Positions 17,522 to 27,154 of a stretch of 64,000 bases of DNA are shown in pieces; positions within the stretch are counted from its first letter, which is position 1, and every line of letters starts with the position of its first letter. The stretch is from Psychrobacter glacincola. GTDB taxonomy: Bacteria; Pseudomonadota; Gammaproteobacteria; Pseudomonadales; Moraxellaceae. The stretch is from positions 62,001 to 126,000 of the forward strand of contig NZ_CAJGZK010000003.1 in NCBI RefSeq assembly GCF_904846215.1, in the 5' to 3' direction. Under the pieces are notes generated by a model. The model worked only from the letters and a program-made list of their open reading frames with translations, was not told where the DNA came from and did no database searches. Made by a program: the position numbers and the translations under genes.

Positions 17522-19006
17522 TTATTCATTGAACCAAGATTCCCGAGCTTTCATGATGAGTTTTCCTGCGGTTTCGGTATCTAAGTCTTCGATATCTTCT
17601 AAATCAAAGACGGCTTGTTCTGCCAAGTCATCAACGGTAATGATGTCTTTTTGAGCCATTTTATAAGCCCAACTGACTGTCATTCCTTCAAGATCTTGTA
17701 GTTCTTGACTTGGCTCTTTCATGTTCTGTTGTTTGACCAATTCGTCTGCGATGACGACTTCTTTCGCACGCTCTTGGATCATATCAATTGCTTCATCATC
17801 CAATCCTTCGATATCATAGAAGGTTTCGACGGGTACATAAGCCACTTCTTCAATACTGGTAAAACCAATATCGACAAGTGCTTGTGCTAGGTCTTTATCC
17901 ACTTCTAGACGTTCATAGAACAGTTCAATAAAGGCTTTAGATTCGTTTGCTTGACGCTGCTGATACTCTTCTTCTAGCATCATATTTAGCTTATATCCGG
18001 TCAGCTCAGAGGCTAAACGAACATTTTGACCTTGTGAGCCAATCGCGCGCGCCAACTGATCATTGGTGCTAAAGATAATATCAGCCGTCTGTGTATCTTC
18101 ATCTAAGATAATACTGCTTACGTCTGCAGGCTCCAAGGAGCTGATGATAAATTGGGCAGGATCATCTGACCAAACCACCACATCAATACGCTCGCCATCA
18201 AGCTCTTGCTGTACCGCTTGGATACGTGTACCACGCATACCGATACAAGCACCAACCGGATCAATACGATGATCGTTGGTCTTAACCGCTATTTTAGCAC
18301 GAGTACCCGGCAAGCGAGCGACATTACGAATTTCGATAATTTGTTCTGCAATCTCAGGCACTTCTTTTTGCATCAATGCCGAGAGCATTTCAGGATGGGT
18401 ACGTGATAGAAGCAACTGTGCGCCGCGATTTTCACGGTTTACATGATATAAGATGGCATTGATACGCGACTTTGCACGCAATTGCTCACGTGGCAACATC
18501 TGATCACGCGACAAATAACCTTCAGCGTTATCCCCTAAATCGATGATGAAACCATCACGAGTCTGTTTTTTGACTTCGCCATACATCATCTCACCAACAC
18601 GTGGCTCAAAAGCATCGGCTACTAAATTACGCTCAGCTTCACGAATCTTTTGAATGATAACTTGTTTGGCTTGGGTGGCAGCAATACGGCCGAATTCAAT
18701 CGACTCGATTTGCTCTTCTTTGATATCACCGATTGACCATTCATCTTGGTCAAGGTCAGTAATCGCAAGCTGACAAGCAGGCATTTCATGGTCTTCATCT
18801 GCAACCACTGTCCAATAACGATAAGTATCATAATCGCCCGTTGCACGGTCGATTGAGACCCGCACTTCTACTTCCGGCTGATCGGTATATACCTTTTTCT
18901 TAGTCGAGACGACCAAAGCATCTTCGATTGCTTCAAAGATATCTTCAGGATTTAAGCCCTTCTCGTTACTGACAGTTTCTACTACCGTTAAGATTTCACG
19001 ACTCAT
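17522..19006 (-). CDS. nusA: Transcription termination/antitermination protein NusA
   Basis: 494 residues, close to the E. coli length. In order: the N-terminal RNA-polymerase-binding domain (REILTVVETVSNEKGL), S1 domain (GEMMYGEVKKQTRDGFIIDLGDNAEGYL is its core, about 137-165), tandem KH domains (DPVGACIGMRGTRIQAVQQEL and ARAIGSQGQNVRLASELTGY), and two acidic helix-hairpin-helix repeats at the C-terminus. NusA pauses RNA polymerase and supports termination and rRNA antitermination. AGG lies about 7 bases before the ATG. It is the second gene of the rimP-nusA-infB unit. Confidence 0.98.
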   Translation of the reverse strand: MSREILTVVETVSNEKGLNPEDIFEAIEDALVVSTKKKVYTDQPEVEVRVSIDRATGDYDTYRYWTVVADEDHEMPACQLAITDLDQDEWSIGDIKEEQIESIEFGRIAATQAKQVIIQKIREAERNLVADAFEPRVGEMMYGEVKKQTRDGFIIDLGDNAEGYLSRDQMLPREQLRAKSRINAILYHVNRENRGAQLLLSRTHPEMLSALMQKEVPEIAEQIIEIRNVARLPGTRAKIAVKTNDHRIDPVGACIGMRGTRIQAVQQELDGERIDVVVWSDDPAQFIISSLEPADVSSIILDEDTQTADIIFSTNDQLARAIGSQGQNVRLASELTGYKLNMMLEEEYQQRQANESKAFIELFYERLEVDKDLAQALVDIGFTSIEEVAYVPVETFYDIEGLDDEAIDMIQERAKEVVIADELVKQQNMKEPSQELQDLEGMTVSWAYKMAQKDIITVDDLAEQAVFDLEDIEDLDTETAGKLIMKARESWFNE

Positions 19007-19140
19007 GCTATACCTGTCCTATCATTTTTTAATTGACTTAAATTTTATAATTTTTGACTTACTCTATATTTTCACCATCAGCCATCTAAGCTAGATAGCT
19101 AACTGCCTTTATACATAAAACTATCTATATAACAAATAGA

Positions 19141-19641
19141 TTAAGCATCTTCATAAATTAAATGGGCTTTATCAATATTACTCAATGCAATCTCGAACTG
19201 CTCGCCATCAGTGGCAGTCAGCTTCAACGAAGTGGCATCGATACTATCTAAAGTGCCGGTTGCTTTACGACGTTTTTTATCACCTTCACCAATTGCTTGT
19301 ATCAAACGCAAGCTCACTGTCTGACCGACATAAGCATGCATCTGCTCATCTGAAAAGAACGCACGATCAAAACCAGGTGAAGATACTTCTAGAATAAACT
19401 CACCAGCAATCGGGTCATGAACCTCAAGAATACCACTCACTTGGTGGTTCACTGCTGCACAGTTTTCGATCGTTACTTGCTTATTTTGGGCTTGCTCTTC
19501 TGGCAATGCCTCAATATAAATGCGTAATAAAGAACGATTGCCTTGAGGTGCAAACTCTATACCCCATAGTGCGACATCACAAGCCGCGACAGCAGGGGCA
19601 ATGATATTGGTCAATTCTGTAACTTTGGTCGAAAGCTTCAT
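19141..19641 (-). CDS. rimP: Ribosome maturation factor RimP
   Basis: 166 residues with the two-domain RimP layout. The N-terminal domain has ELTNIIAPAVAACDVALWGIEF and LLRIYIEA, then CAAVNHQVSGILEVHDPI and EFILEVSSPGFDRAFFSDEQM. The C-terminal SH3-like domain has V-x-LRLIQAIGEGDKKRRKATGTL. RimP assists 30S assembly. The SSPG-x-DR signature makes the call secure. It is the first gene of the nusA-infB unit, downstream of the two tRNAs. The nearest AGGA is about 15 bases from the ATG, which is unusually far. Confidence 0.95.
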   Translation of the reverse strand: MKLSTKVTELTNIIAPAVAACDVALWGIEFAPQGNRSLLRIYIEALPEEQAQNKQVTIENCAAVNHQVSGILEVHDPIAGEFILEVSSPGFDRAFFSDEQMHAYVGQTVSLRLIQAIGEGDKKRRKATGTLDSIDATSLKLTATDGEQFEIALSNIDKAHLIYEDA

Positions 19642-19895
19642 AAGCTATTTATATATTCCTATTCACTGATCTATCTTACTTAATAAATCCTGCTGAAGTT
19701 TTTCTTCATCATTATTTAATAAGAACCTATCGTTATTGACACCACAGTGATTGTCTTATGCTTAAAGTATAAACACAAATGATATCTACTGGGCATTTAT
19801 ATCAGGGTAAGCCTGACAAATATCAAGCTCAGCAGAACCATGCTTTTATTACTCATAAAGCAGTACTATCGATAAAAGAGTGAGGAATAAAAGAT

Positions 19896-19924
19896 AGTAT
19901 ACTTAAGTATCATCGCACCATGAA
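19896..19924 (-). promoter_or_regulatory. Candidate sigma70 promoter for rimP-nusA-infB
   Basis: On the minus strand TATACT (19896-19901) is a one-mismatch -10 box. The hexamer 17 bases upstream is TTCATG (19919-19924), a poor -35. The -10 box is embedded in the palindrome ATACTTAAGTAT. It lies about 255 bp before the rimP start and after the tRNA-fMet terminator, which makes a separate promoter likely somewhere in the 19642-20024 gap. Confidence 0.3.
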
Positions 19925-20024
19925 TGGCGACTGATGACAAGCTTATATAAATGGTATCGCACTCTTAGATATAGAGCTTAGCATAAGTAGGATAGATATC
20001 GCGATGACACAGACCGCCAGATAC

Positions 20025-20051
20025 AAAAAAACCCACAAGCATAATGGTGGG
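20025..20051 (-). terminator. Terminator after tRNA-fMet
   Basis: CCCAC (20032-20036) and GTGGG (20047-20051) form a short GC stem. On the minus strand it is followed by a seven-base T-run. It begins 48 bp after the tRNA 3' end, separating the tRNA transcript from rimP. Confidence 0.65.
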
Positions 20052-20098
20052 CTGATTGTTACTGACAAATTTAGTGTGCAAAACATCAGTATAAAAAG

Positions 20099-20175
<77 letters not shown>

Positions 20176-20299
20176 TCAATCTAGAACGCGTATTATAGGG
20201 AGGTTTTATAGTAGTGTCAATCTTTATTTAAAAAAAATTTAAATTAAAAATCTTAGCTATTTATGAACGACTCACTTAATACAATACAACTTAAAAACT

Positions 20300-20383
20300 T
20301 GGTGCGATTGGGGGGACTTGAACCCCCACAGCTTGCGCCACCACCCCCTCAAGATGGCGTGTCTACCATTCCACCACAATCGC
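20300..20383 (-). tRNA. tRNA-Leu (anticodon GAG)
   Basis: 84 bases including CCA. The acceptor stem is GCGATTG with CAATCGC. The anticodon arm CCATC-TTGAGGG-GGTGG gives GAG at positions 34-36, reading CUC and CUU. A long variable arm (about GTGGCGCAAGCT) confirms a class II leucine tRNA. It lies between secG and tRNA-fMet, the conserved position in many gammaproteobacteria. Confidence 0.95.
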
Positions 20384-20546
20384 ATTTTTCACTGCTCTAC
20401 TTTTGCTATATATTCTATCGTAATAGATGCTTAAGGTAGGCATCGATAGAATCATACTGGTAAAAACAGAAAAGCATTGTAAATCTAACATCTTAAAATA
20501 GCAAGGGTTGCCTACTTAAAAACATGAAGTAACAGCGTAACAGCAG

Positions 20547-20855
20547 CTACTGAGGATTTTGTGTTAAAGGACGCGGCGTTTGTGGTGCTGAAACCGGTGC
20601 ATCTAAACGAAACTGATCTTCTGCTTGCTTACGAGCATGAACCGCAAGAGTCATACTGGTGATAAAAAAGATGGCGGTCAATACGGCGGTTGCGCGTGTT
20701 AAGAAGTTGGCAGTGCCCGCGGCACCAAATACTGTACCTGAGGAGCCGGCACCAAAAGAAGCCCCTGCGTCTGCCCCTTTACCATGCTGTATCAAAATCA
20801 AGCCAATCATGGCAATCGCCACAATAATATGCAGGGCTAATATAAACGTAAACAT
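20547..20855 (-). CDS. secG: Preprotein translocase subunit SecG
   Basis: 102 residues from the ATG at 20855, which has GAGG six bases upstream. The frame runs open to 20948, but the extra 31 residues are unlike SecG. There are two transmembrane helices, about residues 2-22 (FTFILALHIIVAIAMIGLIL) and 53-72 (TAVLTAIFFITSMTLAV). They are joined by the diagnostic loop IQHGKGADAGASFGAGSSGTVFG. SecG assists SecYE in protein export. The tail is Gln/Pro-rich. It lies between tpiA and tRNA-Leu as usual. Confidence 0.96.
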   Translation of the reverse strand: MFTFILALHIIVAIAMIGLILIQHGKGADAGASFGAGSSGTVFGAAGTANFLTRATAVLTAIFFITSMTLAVHARKQAEDQFRLDAPVSAPQTPRPLTQNPQ

Positions 20856-21083
20856 GGTGGCCTCTTTTGCCGTGTAATGACGACTGATAACGAAAAATAA
20901 ATCGTATGGTTTAATAGTGATAAAGAGTGGCGGTAAATGACGCCACATCGATGATATAAATAGGGCGTATTGTACACGATTGCAAGGGCACTGTTAAACC
21001 CACTTTTGCCAACTGGTAAAGACATTTTGTGAATAAGGAAAAAGACAAATACCGATAATTTTATTTTCTTCAGCAATGACCTA

Positions 21084-21893
21084 TTAAATACTGCCTTTGC
21101 TAAAAGCGGTGGCAATCGCCAAAAAACTGCCAGCTTTCAATGAAGCACCGCCAACCAAAGCACCATCAATCATAGGATCAGCGGCAAAGCTATCTGCGTT
21201 ATCAGCATTGACACTACCGCCATATAAGACCGTCATGGTAGATAACGAGTCGGCAAAACCTGCCAGCGTCTGCTTGATATGTTGGTGAGTGGCGCTGACT
21301 TCTGTCACCGTCGGAACTTTGCCAGTCCCAATTGCCCATACCGGCTCGTAAGCAATAATGAGACGAGTCGGTAATGAATCAATAAGTTCTGGCTGCTCAG
21401 CGATGAACGCTTTCACAACCGCTAGCTGGTTATCGATGACGGTCAGCGTTTGATTGCCATCATATTGTTCTTGGGTTTCACCAATACAAAACACCACGCC
21501 CAATCCTTGGCTCAACGCATGCGTCATTTTTTGCAATAAAGTGTCGTTGGATTCTTGATGATACTGACGGCGTTCAGAGTGACCAAGAATAGTCCAAGTT
21601 GCGCCAGCGTCGACTATCTGCTGCGCTGAACACTCCCCTGTATAGGCACCAGTACTTGCGCTATGGGCACTGACGTCTTGACCGGCACATAGTACTGAGG
21701 TGGCTTTAAGGCGACTACTCACTGCTGCTAAATGTATCAAGCTTGGTGCTACCATTATTTGACAACGCGCTGAGTTATCGTGGCTCATTCGCTTGGTTGT
21801 ACTAATAGCAGCGCATAAGTCATTCAGTAGTACGTCAACATCATCGCTCGTTGCTGGATTCTGCTTCCAATTTCCAATTACCCAAGCTTGCAT
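21084..21893 (-). CDS. tpiA: Triose-phosphate isomerase
   Basis: 269 residues. The catalytic Lys is in GNWKQNP (residues 7-13), the electrophile His and neighbours in [11 protein letters not shown], the base Glu in [16 protein letters not shown], and the phosphate loop is [14 protein letters not shown]. The C-terminus has [17 protein letters not shown]. It interconverts dihydroxyacetone phosphate and glyceraldehyde 3-phosphate. A 10-residue insertion near residue 37 ([10 protein letters not shown]) lengthens it slightly compared with E. coli (255 residues). AGAAG sits very close to the ATG. It is the first gene of the block running to pnp. Confidence 0.98.
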   Translation of the reverse strand: MQAWVIGNWKQNPATSDDVDVLLNDLCAAISTTKRMSHDNSARCQIMVAPSLIHLAAVSSRLKATSVLCAGQDVSAHSASTGAYTGECSAQQIVDAGATWTILGHSERRQYHQESNDTLLQKMTHALSQGLGVVFCIGETQEQYDGNQTLTVIDNQLAVVKAFIAEQPELIDSLPTRLIIAYEPVWAIGTGKVPTVTEVSATHQHIKQTLAGFADSLSTMTVLYGGSVNADNADSFAADPMIDGALVGGASLKAGSFLAIATAFSKGSI

Positions 21894-22291
21894 TCTTCTC
21901 TACCTTGTCTTATGTATGGCTGCCAATGTGGCTAATATGCGCGCAAGTATAACAAATATTTCACAAGTGCTATAGTATAGTGCGCCCCAAATCAGAACTG
22001 ACTCTTTAACCGTTGTTTTAGTAACTATCGCTAAATGATTATTTTTGATTGGCCAATCGCGCGCTATGCTCTATAAAACCTTTGCGCTCACCTAAATCCC
22101 TATATGATTTTCTCAATATAGGATAAAGTGCAGACAATCGATTTTTCTATATTTCAAACCCGTATTTAAAGTAACTATTTCAACAATTGCTTAACTATCA
22201 ACGATAAAATAGCGATAAGTAAAACATGGTGAATGGCCTGCGATTTAGGTAAATATATCGCCTAACAGATATCGAGCAAGGAGAAGTCTTA
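21894..22291. other. Divergent intergenic region between tpiA and pilB
   Basis: 398 bp with no supported ORF. It must hold the divergent promoters for tpiA and pilB. AGGAG precedes pilB. No prepilin gene (pilA) is found here, although in Pseudomonas it lies directly upstream of pilB. Confidence 0.5.
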
Positions 22292-24001
22292 ATGTCTATC
22301 ACAACCAGTAAATATGGCGGCTTAGCACAGCAGCTGATTAGCGAAGGGGTCGTAAGCGAAGCGCATATGAAAGCGGCGCAAACTGATTCGCAGCAGCAGC
22401 AAATAGGACTGGTCTCTTATCTGGTTGAGCATAAACTTGCCAATGCCTATCAATTGGCACAAATGCTATCACAAGCATTTGGTGATCCTTTATTCGATCT
22501 CGATATGCTCAGCTCAGATGTCATCCCAAAAGACTTGGTCGATGAAAAAATCGTCCGTAAGTTTAATGCCTTACCAATGTTTAAGCGCGGGCAGCGCTTG
22601 TTTGTGGCACTAAGTGATCCGACCCGTATCGATGCCATTGATGCCATTGCCTTTAACTCGCGCCTCTCGATTGAAACAGTTGTGGTGGAAGAAGACAAGC
22701 TCAAGAGGCGTATCGAAAGCTTTTATGCAGATACCATGCAAAGTTTTGATAGCTTCTCTAATAGTGATTTAAATATTGGCTTTGATGAGAGTGAAGAAGA
22801 GGACGGCGAAACCAAACTCTCTGATAGTGTCGAGGAAGCACCTGTCGTCAAGTTTGTTAATAAAATGCTAGTAGATGCGATTCGTATGGGTGCATCCGAC
22901 TTACATTTTGAGCCTTATGAAAAAAGCTATCGAGTGCGCTTTCGAGTTGACGGTGTGATGCAAAAGATGGCCAATCCGCCCGTACAACTTGCAGGTAAAA
23001 TCGCAGCGCGTCTAAAGGTCATGTCACAAATGGACATCTCAGAGCGCCGTGTACCACAAGATGGACGTATTAAACTTAAAATATCTAAAAATAAGGCCAT
23101 CGACTTTCGGGTAAGCTGTCTGCCAACCTTGTTTGGCGAAAAGCTTGTTTTACGTATTTTGGACGCTTCATCAGCCATGCTCGGTATCGAAGCGTTGGGT
23201 TATGAGCCTGACCAACAAGAGATGTTTTTGGAAGCGTTACATAAACCGCAAGGGATGCTTCTTATCACAGGTCCCACTGGCTCTGGTAAAACCGTCTCAC
23301 TGTATACTGGTATCAATATCCTAAATACTGGTTCGACCAATATTTCGACCGCTGAAGATCCTGTCGAAATAAACCTTGAAGGCATTAATCAGGTCAACGT
23401 CAACCCAAAAGTAGGATTGACTTTTTCCACTGCCCTGAAGTCCTTTTTACGGCAAGATCCTGATATTGTGATGGTCGGTGAGATTCGTGACCTTGAAACT
23501 GCCGAAATTGCGATCAAAGCGGCACAAACAGGGCATATGGTACTTTCAACCCTACATACCAACTCAGCGCCTGAAACATTGACGCGGTTACGCAATATGG
23601 GTGTGGCCTCTTTTAATATTGCCACTTCCGTCAACTTGGTCATTGCCCAACGGTTAGCACGGCGTTTATGTAAAAACTGTAAAAAGCCCATTAACATTCC
23701 ACGTCAAAGTCTGCTTGAGCTTGGTTTTACCGATGCTGACCTGGACAATCCAGACAATATCATTTATGAGCCGGTCGGCTGTAATGAATGCCGTGAAGGC
23801 TATAAAGGGCGTGTCGGTATTTATGAAGTCATGAAAGTTACTCCCGATATTTCACGTATTATCATGGAAGACGGTAACGCGATAGACATCAAAGATGCGG
23901 CGCTCAAAAACGGTTTTAGAGACCTACGCCGCTCTGGTGTTTTAAAGGTTTTACAAGGCGTAACCAGTATTCAAGAAATGATGCGCGTGACGTCTGAATA
24001 G
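22292..24001 (+). CDS. pilB: Type IV pilus assembly ATPase PilB
   Basis: 569 residues. The N-terminal MshEN-type domain (LISEGVVSEAHMKAAQ, DPLFDLDML) is followed by the RecA-like ATPase. Walker A is GPTGSGKT at 327-334, and the Asp and His boxes include RQDPDIVMVGEIRDLETAEIA and GHMVLSTLHTNSA. A zinc-binding CKNCKKP ... CNECREGYKGRVGIYE tetracysteine near residues 458-515 is typical of PilB/GspE extension ATPases. The arginine-rich VRFRVDG segment precedes the ATPase core. PilB powers pilus extension at the inner membrane. GGAG lies before the ATG. pilC and pilD follow in order. Confidence 0.97.
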   Translation: MSITTSKYGGLAQQLISEGVVSEAHMKAAQTDSQQQQIGLVSYLVEHKLANAYQLAQMLSQAFGDPLFDLDMLSSDVIPKDLVDEKIVRKFNALPMFKRGQRLFVALSDPTRIDAIDAIAFNSRLSIETVVVEEDKLKRRIESFYADTMQSFDSFSNSDLNIGFDESEEEDGETKLSDSVEEAPVVKFVNKMLVDAIRMGASDLHFEPYEKSYRVRFRVDGVMQKMANPPVQLAGKIAARLKVMSQMDISERRVPQDGRIKLKISKNKAIDFRVSCLPTLFGEKLVLRILDASSAMLGIEALGYEPDQQEMFLEALHKPQGMLLITGPTGSGKTVSLYTGINILNTGSTNISTAEDPVEINLEGINQVNVNPKVGLTFSTALKSFLRQDPDIVMVGEIRDLETAEIAIKAAQTGHMVLSTLHTNSAPETLTRLRNMGVASFNIATSVNLVIAQRLARRLCKNCKKPINIPRQSLLELGFTDADLDNPDNIIYEPVGCNECREGYKGRVGIYEVMKVTPDISRIIMEDGNAIDIKDAALKNGFRDLRRSGVLKVLQGVTSIQEMMRVTSE

Positions 24002-24229
24002 CATAGTTGCTTGAAAAATTTGGTACAGGTATTGCGTCGAATAAAGTTCATCGCGTCCGTAAAGCTTGTTATGTGATTGCTGCTGAACAATAATCATGAG
24101 TAGGGAAAATAAAACAGATATACACTGGTTATTTGCGCTAAAATAAAGTATGTCCGACTAGAAGTATGATTTTTTTAGCATGGCATTATTTGTATTGACG
24201 GTATCAGACCATTTTTTAAGGAAAGGGAC

Positions 24230-25453
24230 ATGGCAAAAGCTAAGACCGATATGCTGTTAGACTTTATCTATGATGGGGTAAACCGGCGCGGGCAAAAGGT
24301 CAAAGGTGAGACGACCAGTCGTAGCTTAGAGCTTGCCAAAGCCACCTTGCGTAAACAAGGTATCACGGTTAAAGGGATCAAGAAAAAACCGAAACCCTTA
24401 TATACCTTTAAAAAATCCATTAAGCCTATCGATATTGCTATTTTTGCGCGTCAATTGGCGACCATGATGAAAGCTGGTGTGCCATTGACCCAATCCTTTG
24501 AAATTGTTGCTGACTCTCTCGATAACCCAAGTATGAAAGATCTGGTGTTACAAATCAAAGCCGATATCGAAGCCGGTGGTACCTTTGCTTCAGCATTACG
24601 CAGGCATCCACGCTATTTTGATGACCTTTTTTGCTCGCTTGTCGATTCGGGCGAACAGTCAGGTGCGTTAGAAACCATGCTGGAGCGGGTTGCCACTTAT
24701 AAAGAAAAAAGCGAGCTGCTCAAAGCTAAAATTAAAAAAGCCATGAAGTATCCTATCGCGGTCGTTGTAGTTGCTATTATTGTGACTATGATTCTGCTGA
24801 TAAAAGTAGTTCCTGTATTTTCAGATTTATTTGAATCCTTTGGTGCGGAGTTGCCAGCTTTCACCCAAATGGTAGTAGGTATGTCTGAATGGATGCAAGC
24901 CTGGTGGTTCATCTTAATTGTGTTTATCGGTGGCGCTATCATTGGGTTTTCAGAAGCCAAAAAACGCTCAAAGAAATTTCGTGATTTCTTAGACCGTGCG
25001 GTATTAAAAGCCCCCATATTTGGCAATATCGCTTATCAAGCGGTTATTGCGCGTTTTGCGCGCACGCTGTCTACCACTTTTGCAGCTGGTGTACCATTAC
25101 TTGATGCGCTAGATTCTACAGCGGGCGCCGCAAATAATGTGGTTTTCTATAATGCTATCCAACAAGTAAAAAATGACGTGTCTACAGGTCAACAACTGCA
25201 GTTTTCAATGCGCTCAACCAACGTATTTCCTAGTATGGCCATTCAAATGGTTGGTATCGGTGAAGAGTCTGGTAGTTTAGAAGAGATGCTAGATAAAGTG
25301 GCAGTCTATTATGAGAATGAAGTTGATAACGCCGTTGATGGTTTGACCAGCTTGATGGAGCCTATGATTATGGCGGTACTTGGCGTATTAGTCGGTGGCT
25401 TGGTCATTGCCATGTACTTGCCAATCTTCCAGATGGGCTCAGTAGTAGGCTAA
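24230..25453 (+). CDS. pilC: Type IV pilus inner-membrane platform protein PilC
   Basis: 407 residues, the usual length. There are two T2SSF domains: the first has FARQLATMMKAGVPLTQSFEIVADS and YFDDLFCSLVDSGEQSGALETML, and the second FARTLSTTFAAGVPLLDALDSTA and MVGIGEESGSLEEML. There are three membrane helices near residues 172-195, 220-245 and 375-400. The paired FAR...G-x-P-L...GE-x-SG-x-L signatures are diagnostic. PilC sits under the pilus and couples PilB movement to pilin extraction. AAGGAAAGGGAC precedes the ATG. The 228-bp gap after pilB could carry an internal promoter. Confidence 0.97.
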   Translation: MAKAKTDMLLDFIYDGVNRRGQKVKGETTSRSLELAKATLRKQGITVKGIKKKPKPLYTFKKSIKPIDIAIFARQLATMMKAGVPLTQSFEIVADSLDNPSMKDLVLQIKADIEAGGTFASALRRHPRYFDDLFCSLVDSGEQSGALETMLERVATYKEKSELLKAKIKKAMKYPIAVVVVAIIVTMILLIKVVPVFSDLFESFGAELPAFTQMVVGMSEWMQAWWFILIVFIGGAIIGFSEAKKRSKKFRDFLDRAVLKAPIFGNIAYQAVIARFARTLSTTFAAGVPLLDALDSTAGAANNVVFYNAIQQVKNDVSTGQQLQFSMRSTNVFPSMAIQMVGIGEESGSLEEMLDKVAVYYENEVDNAVDGLTSLMEPMIMAVLGVLVGGLVIAMYLPIFQMGSVVG

Positions 25454-25478
25454 AAGCTAATTAAAGGACAGCTACTTC

Positions 25479-26378
25479 ATGCAATTTATACAGCTATTAC
25501 AAGAAAATATGACGGTGGCTTTAGTCGTTTTTGCACTACTAGGTCTTTGTATCGGCAGTTTTTTAAACGTGGTGATTCACCGTATACCACTGATGATGGT
25601 ATCGGCTTGGCGACAAGAATGTAGCCAATTTATGTATGAGCAAGCAGACATGCCGCGCGAACATACGACGCCACTGGTCAATATTATTGCTACGGATACG
25701 CCTATTACTTTAAGCCGACCTGCTTCACGCTGCCCGCACTGTGCTCATAAAATCAAATGGTATGAAAACATTCCTTTAATCAGCTGGCTAGTACTACGCG
25801 GTCGTTGCTCAAATTGCAAAGCTGCTATCGGACGGCGCTATCCTGTCGTGGAGCTGGTCACTGCGCTGCTATCTGCACTAGTCATTTATCAGTTCGGCGT
25901 CAGCATGACTGGACTATCAGCATTGGTTTTGGTCTGGACACTCATCGCCTTAACTGGTATCGATTTTGATACGCAGCTATTACCTGACCGCTTAACTTTT
26001 CCATTAGCAGGGCTGGGACTGGCGGTAAACTCACAAGGCTGGTTTGTCTCTCCTACTCAGTCGATATGGGGCTTGTTATTGGGGTTTTTATCCTTATGGA
26101 TAGTGGTCAAGATATTTTATCTGATCACCAAAAAACACGGTATGGGACAAGGTGACTTTAAATTATTGGCAGTATTAGGCGCTTGGCTTGGTCCTATGAT
26201 GCTGCCATTGATTATTCTATTGTCATCTTTGCTTGGCTCCATCGTTGGGCTTATCCTCATGAAAAAACAAGGTGAGAGCAAGCCTTTTGCCTTTGGTCCT
26301 TATATTGCCATTGCTGGTATTGTGGCATTGTTATACGGCTCAGATATCGTCAATTGGTATTTAGGCATGTATACTTAA
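25479..26378 (+). CDS. pilD: Prepilin peptidase / N-methyltransferase PilD
   Basis: 299 residues. LCIGSFLNVVIHRIP is the conserved start, followed by a cytoplasmic zinc-binding loop CPHC ... CSNC at about 86-110. Catalytic aspartates are in LTGIDFDTQLLPDRLT and MGQGDFKLLAVLGAW. About seven to eight hydrophobic helices are present. It cleaves the leader of type IV prepilins and pseudopilins and methylates the new N-terminus. It follows pilC by 25 bp with AAGGAC as ribosome site, and coaE follows 83 bp later, the arrangement known from Pseudomonas. Confidence 0.97.
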   Translation: MQFIQLLQENMTVALVVFALLGLCIGSFLNVVIHRIPLMMVSAWRQECSQFMYEQADMPREHTTPLVNIIATDTPITLSRPASRCPHCAHKIKWYENIPLISWLVLRGRCSNCKAAIGRRYPVVELVTALLSALVIYQFGVSMTGLSALVLVWTLIALTGIDFDTQLLPDRLTFPLAGLGLAVNSQGWFVSPTQSIWGLLLGFLSLWIVVKIFYLITKKHGMGQGDFKLLAVLGAWLGPMMLPLIILLSSLLGSIVGLILMKKQGESKPFAFGPYIAIAGIVALLYGSDIVNWYLGMYT

Positions 26379-26461
26379 GCAGTAGCCACTTCCCGATAGT
26401 TATTTTTAATCTTTCCTTGATTACCGTCATTATTCTTCTATCAGTCAGATAAGTCATTATT

Positions 26462-27154
26462 ATGTCAAAATACGCAGCAGCATCTTCACCTTATTCGTAT
26501 CAGCCACAAATACCTGAACATAAAAGCAAAACGTTGGTAGTGGGTTTAACGGGTGGCATCGGCAGTGGCAAATCGGCCGCCAGCGACTGGTTCGCGCAGC
26601 AAGGAATCGATATTATTGATGCAGATGTTATTGCGCATGAGGTGGTTGTCAAAGGCAGCTCAACGTTGCGCAAAATCCAACGAAAATTCGGTGATTGGGT
26701 ACTAAACGCCGATGGTGATATGGACCGCGCCGCTGTACGAACCCATGTATTTACTTATCCCGACGCTCTAATTGAACTTGAAGCGATTACCCATCCCGCG
26801 ATACGTGAAGCCGCAAAACTGCAATTGGCAGAGAGTACCTCACCTTATGTAGTGTTGTCGGCGCCGCTATTGATTGAAGCGGCAGAAGCGGGGCTTGCCA
26901 ATTTATGCCAACGTATTTTGGTGATGGATGCTACAGAAAATACCCAGCTTGTGCGCGCCAGTCAACGTGATGCGCTAAGTGTGCAAAAAATTAAGGCTAT
27001 TATGGTCAATCAATTAAGCCGCGAAGAGCGCAATCGTCATGCCGATGATGTGGTATTAAACGAGAGTGATCTTGCGGCACTATATTTGCAATTAGAGCCG
27101 CTCCATCAAGACTACCTTAAGCTTGCCCAGCAGCTAAAGTTCGCTGCCGATTGA
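26462..27154 (+). CDS. coaE: Dephospho-CoA kinase
   Basis: 230 residues. The P-loop is GLTGGIGSGKS at 28-38. DADVIAHEVV, ITHPAIRE and YVVLSAPLLIEA are characteristic CoaE segments, and the last step of CoA synthesis (phosphorylation of dephospho-CoA) is its reaction. A 23-residue Ser/Tyr/Gln-rich N-terminal tail precedes the kinase fold, and no later start codon fits. The ribosome site is weak. Its last 38 bp overlap the convergent rlmB gene, so the two transcripts are antisense at their 3' ends. Confidence 0.95.
   Translation: MSKYAAASSPYSYQPQIPEHKSKTLVVGLTGGIGSGKSAASDWFAQQGIDIIDADVIAHEVVVKGSSTLRKIQRKFGDWVLNADGDMDRAAVRTHVFTYPDALIELEAITHPAIREAAKLQLAESTSPYVVLSAPLLIEAAEAGLANLCQRILVMDATENTQLVRASQRDALSVQKIKAIMVNQLSREERNRHADDVVLNESDLAALYLQLEPLHQDYLKLAQQLKFAAD

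Noticed and set aside
20856-20948. Longer secG start
   Set aside because: The extra residues are unlike SecG, and GAGG directly supports the ATG at 20855.
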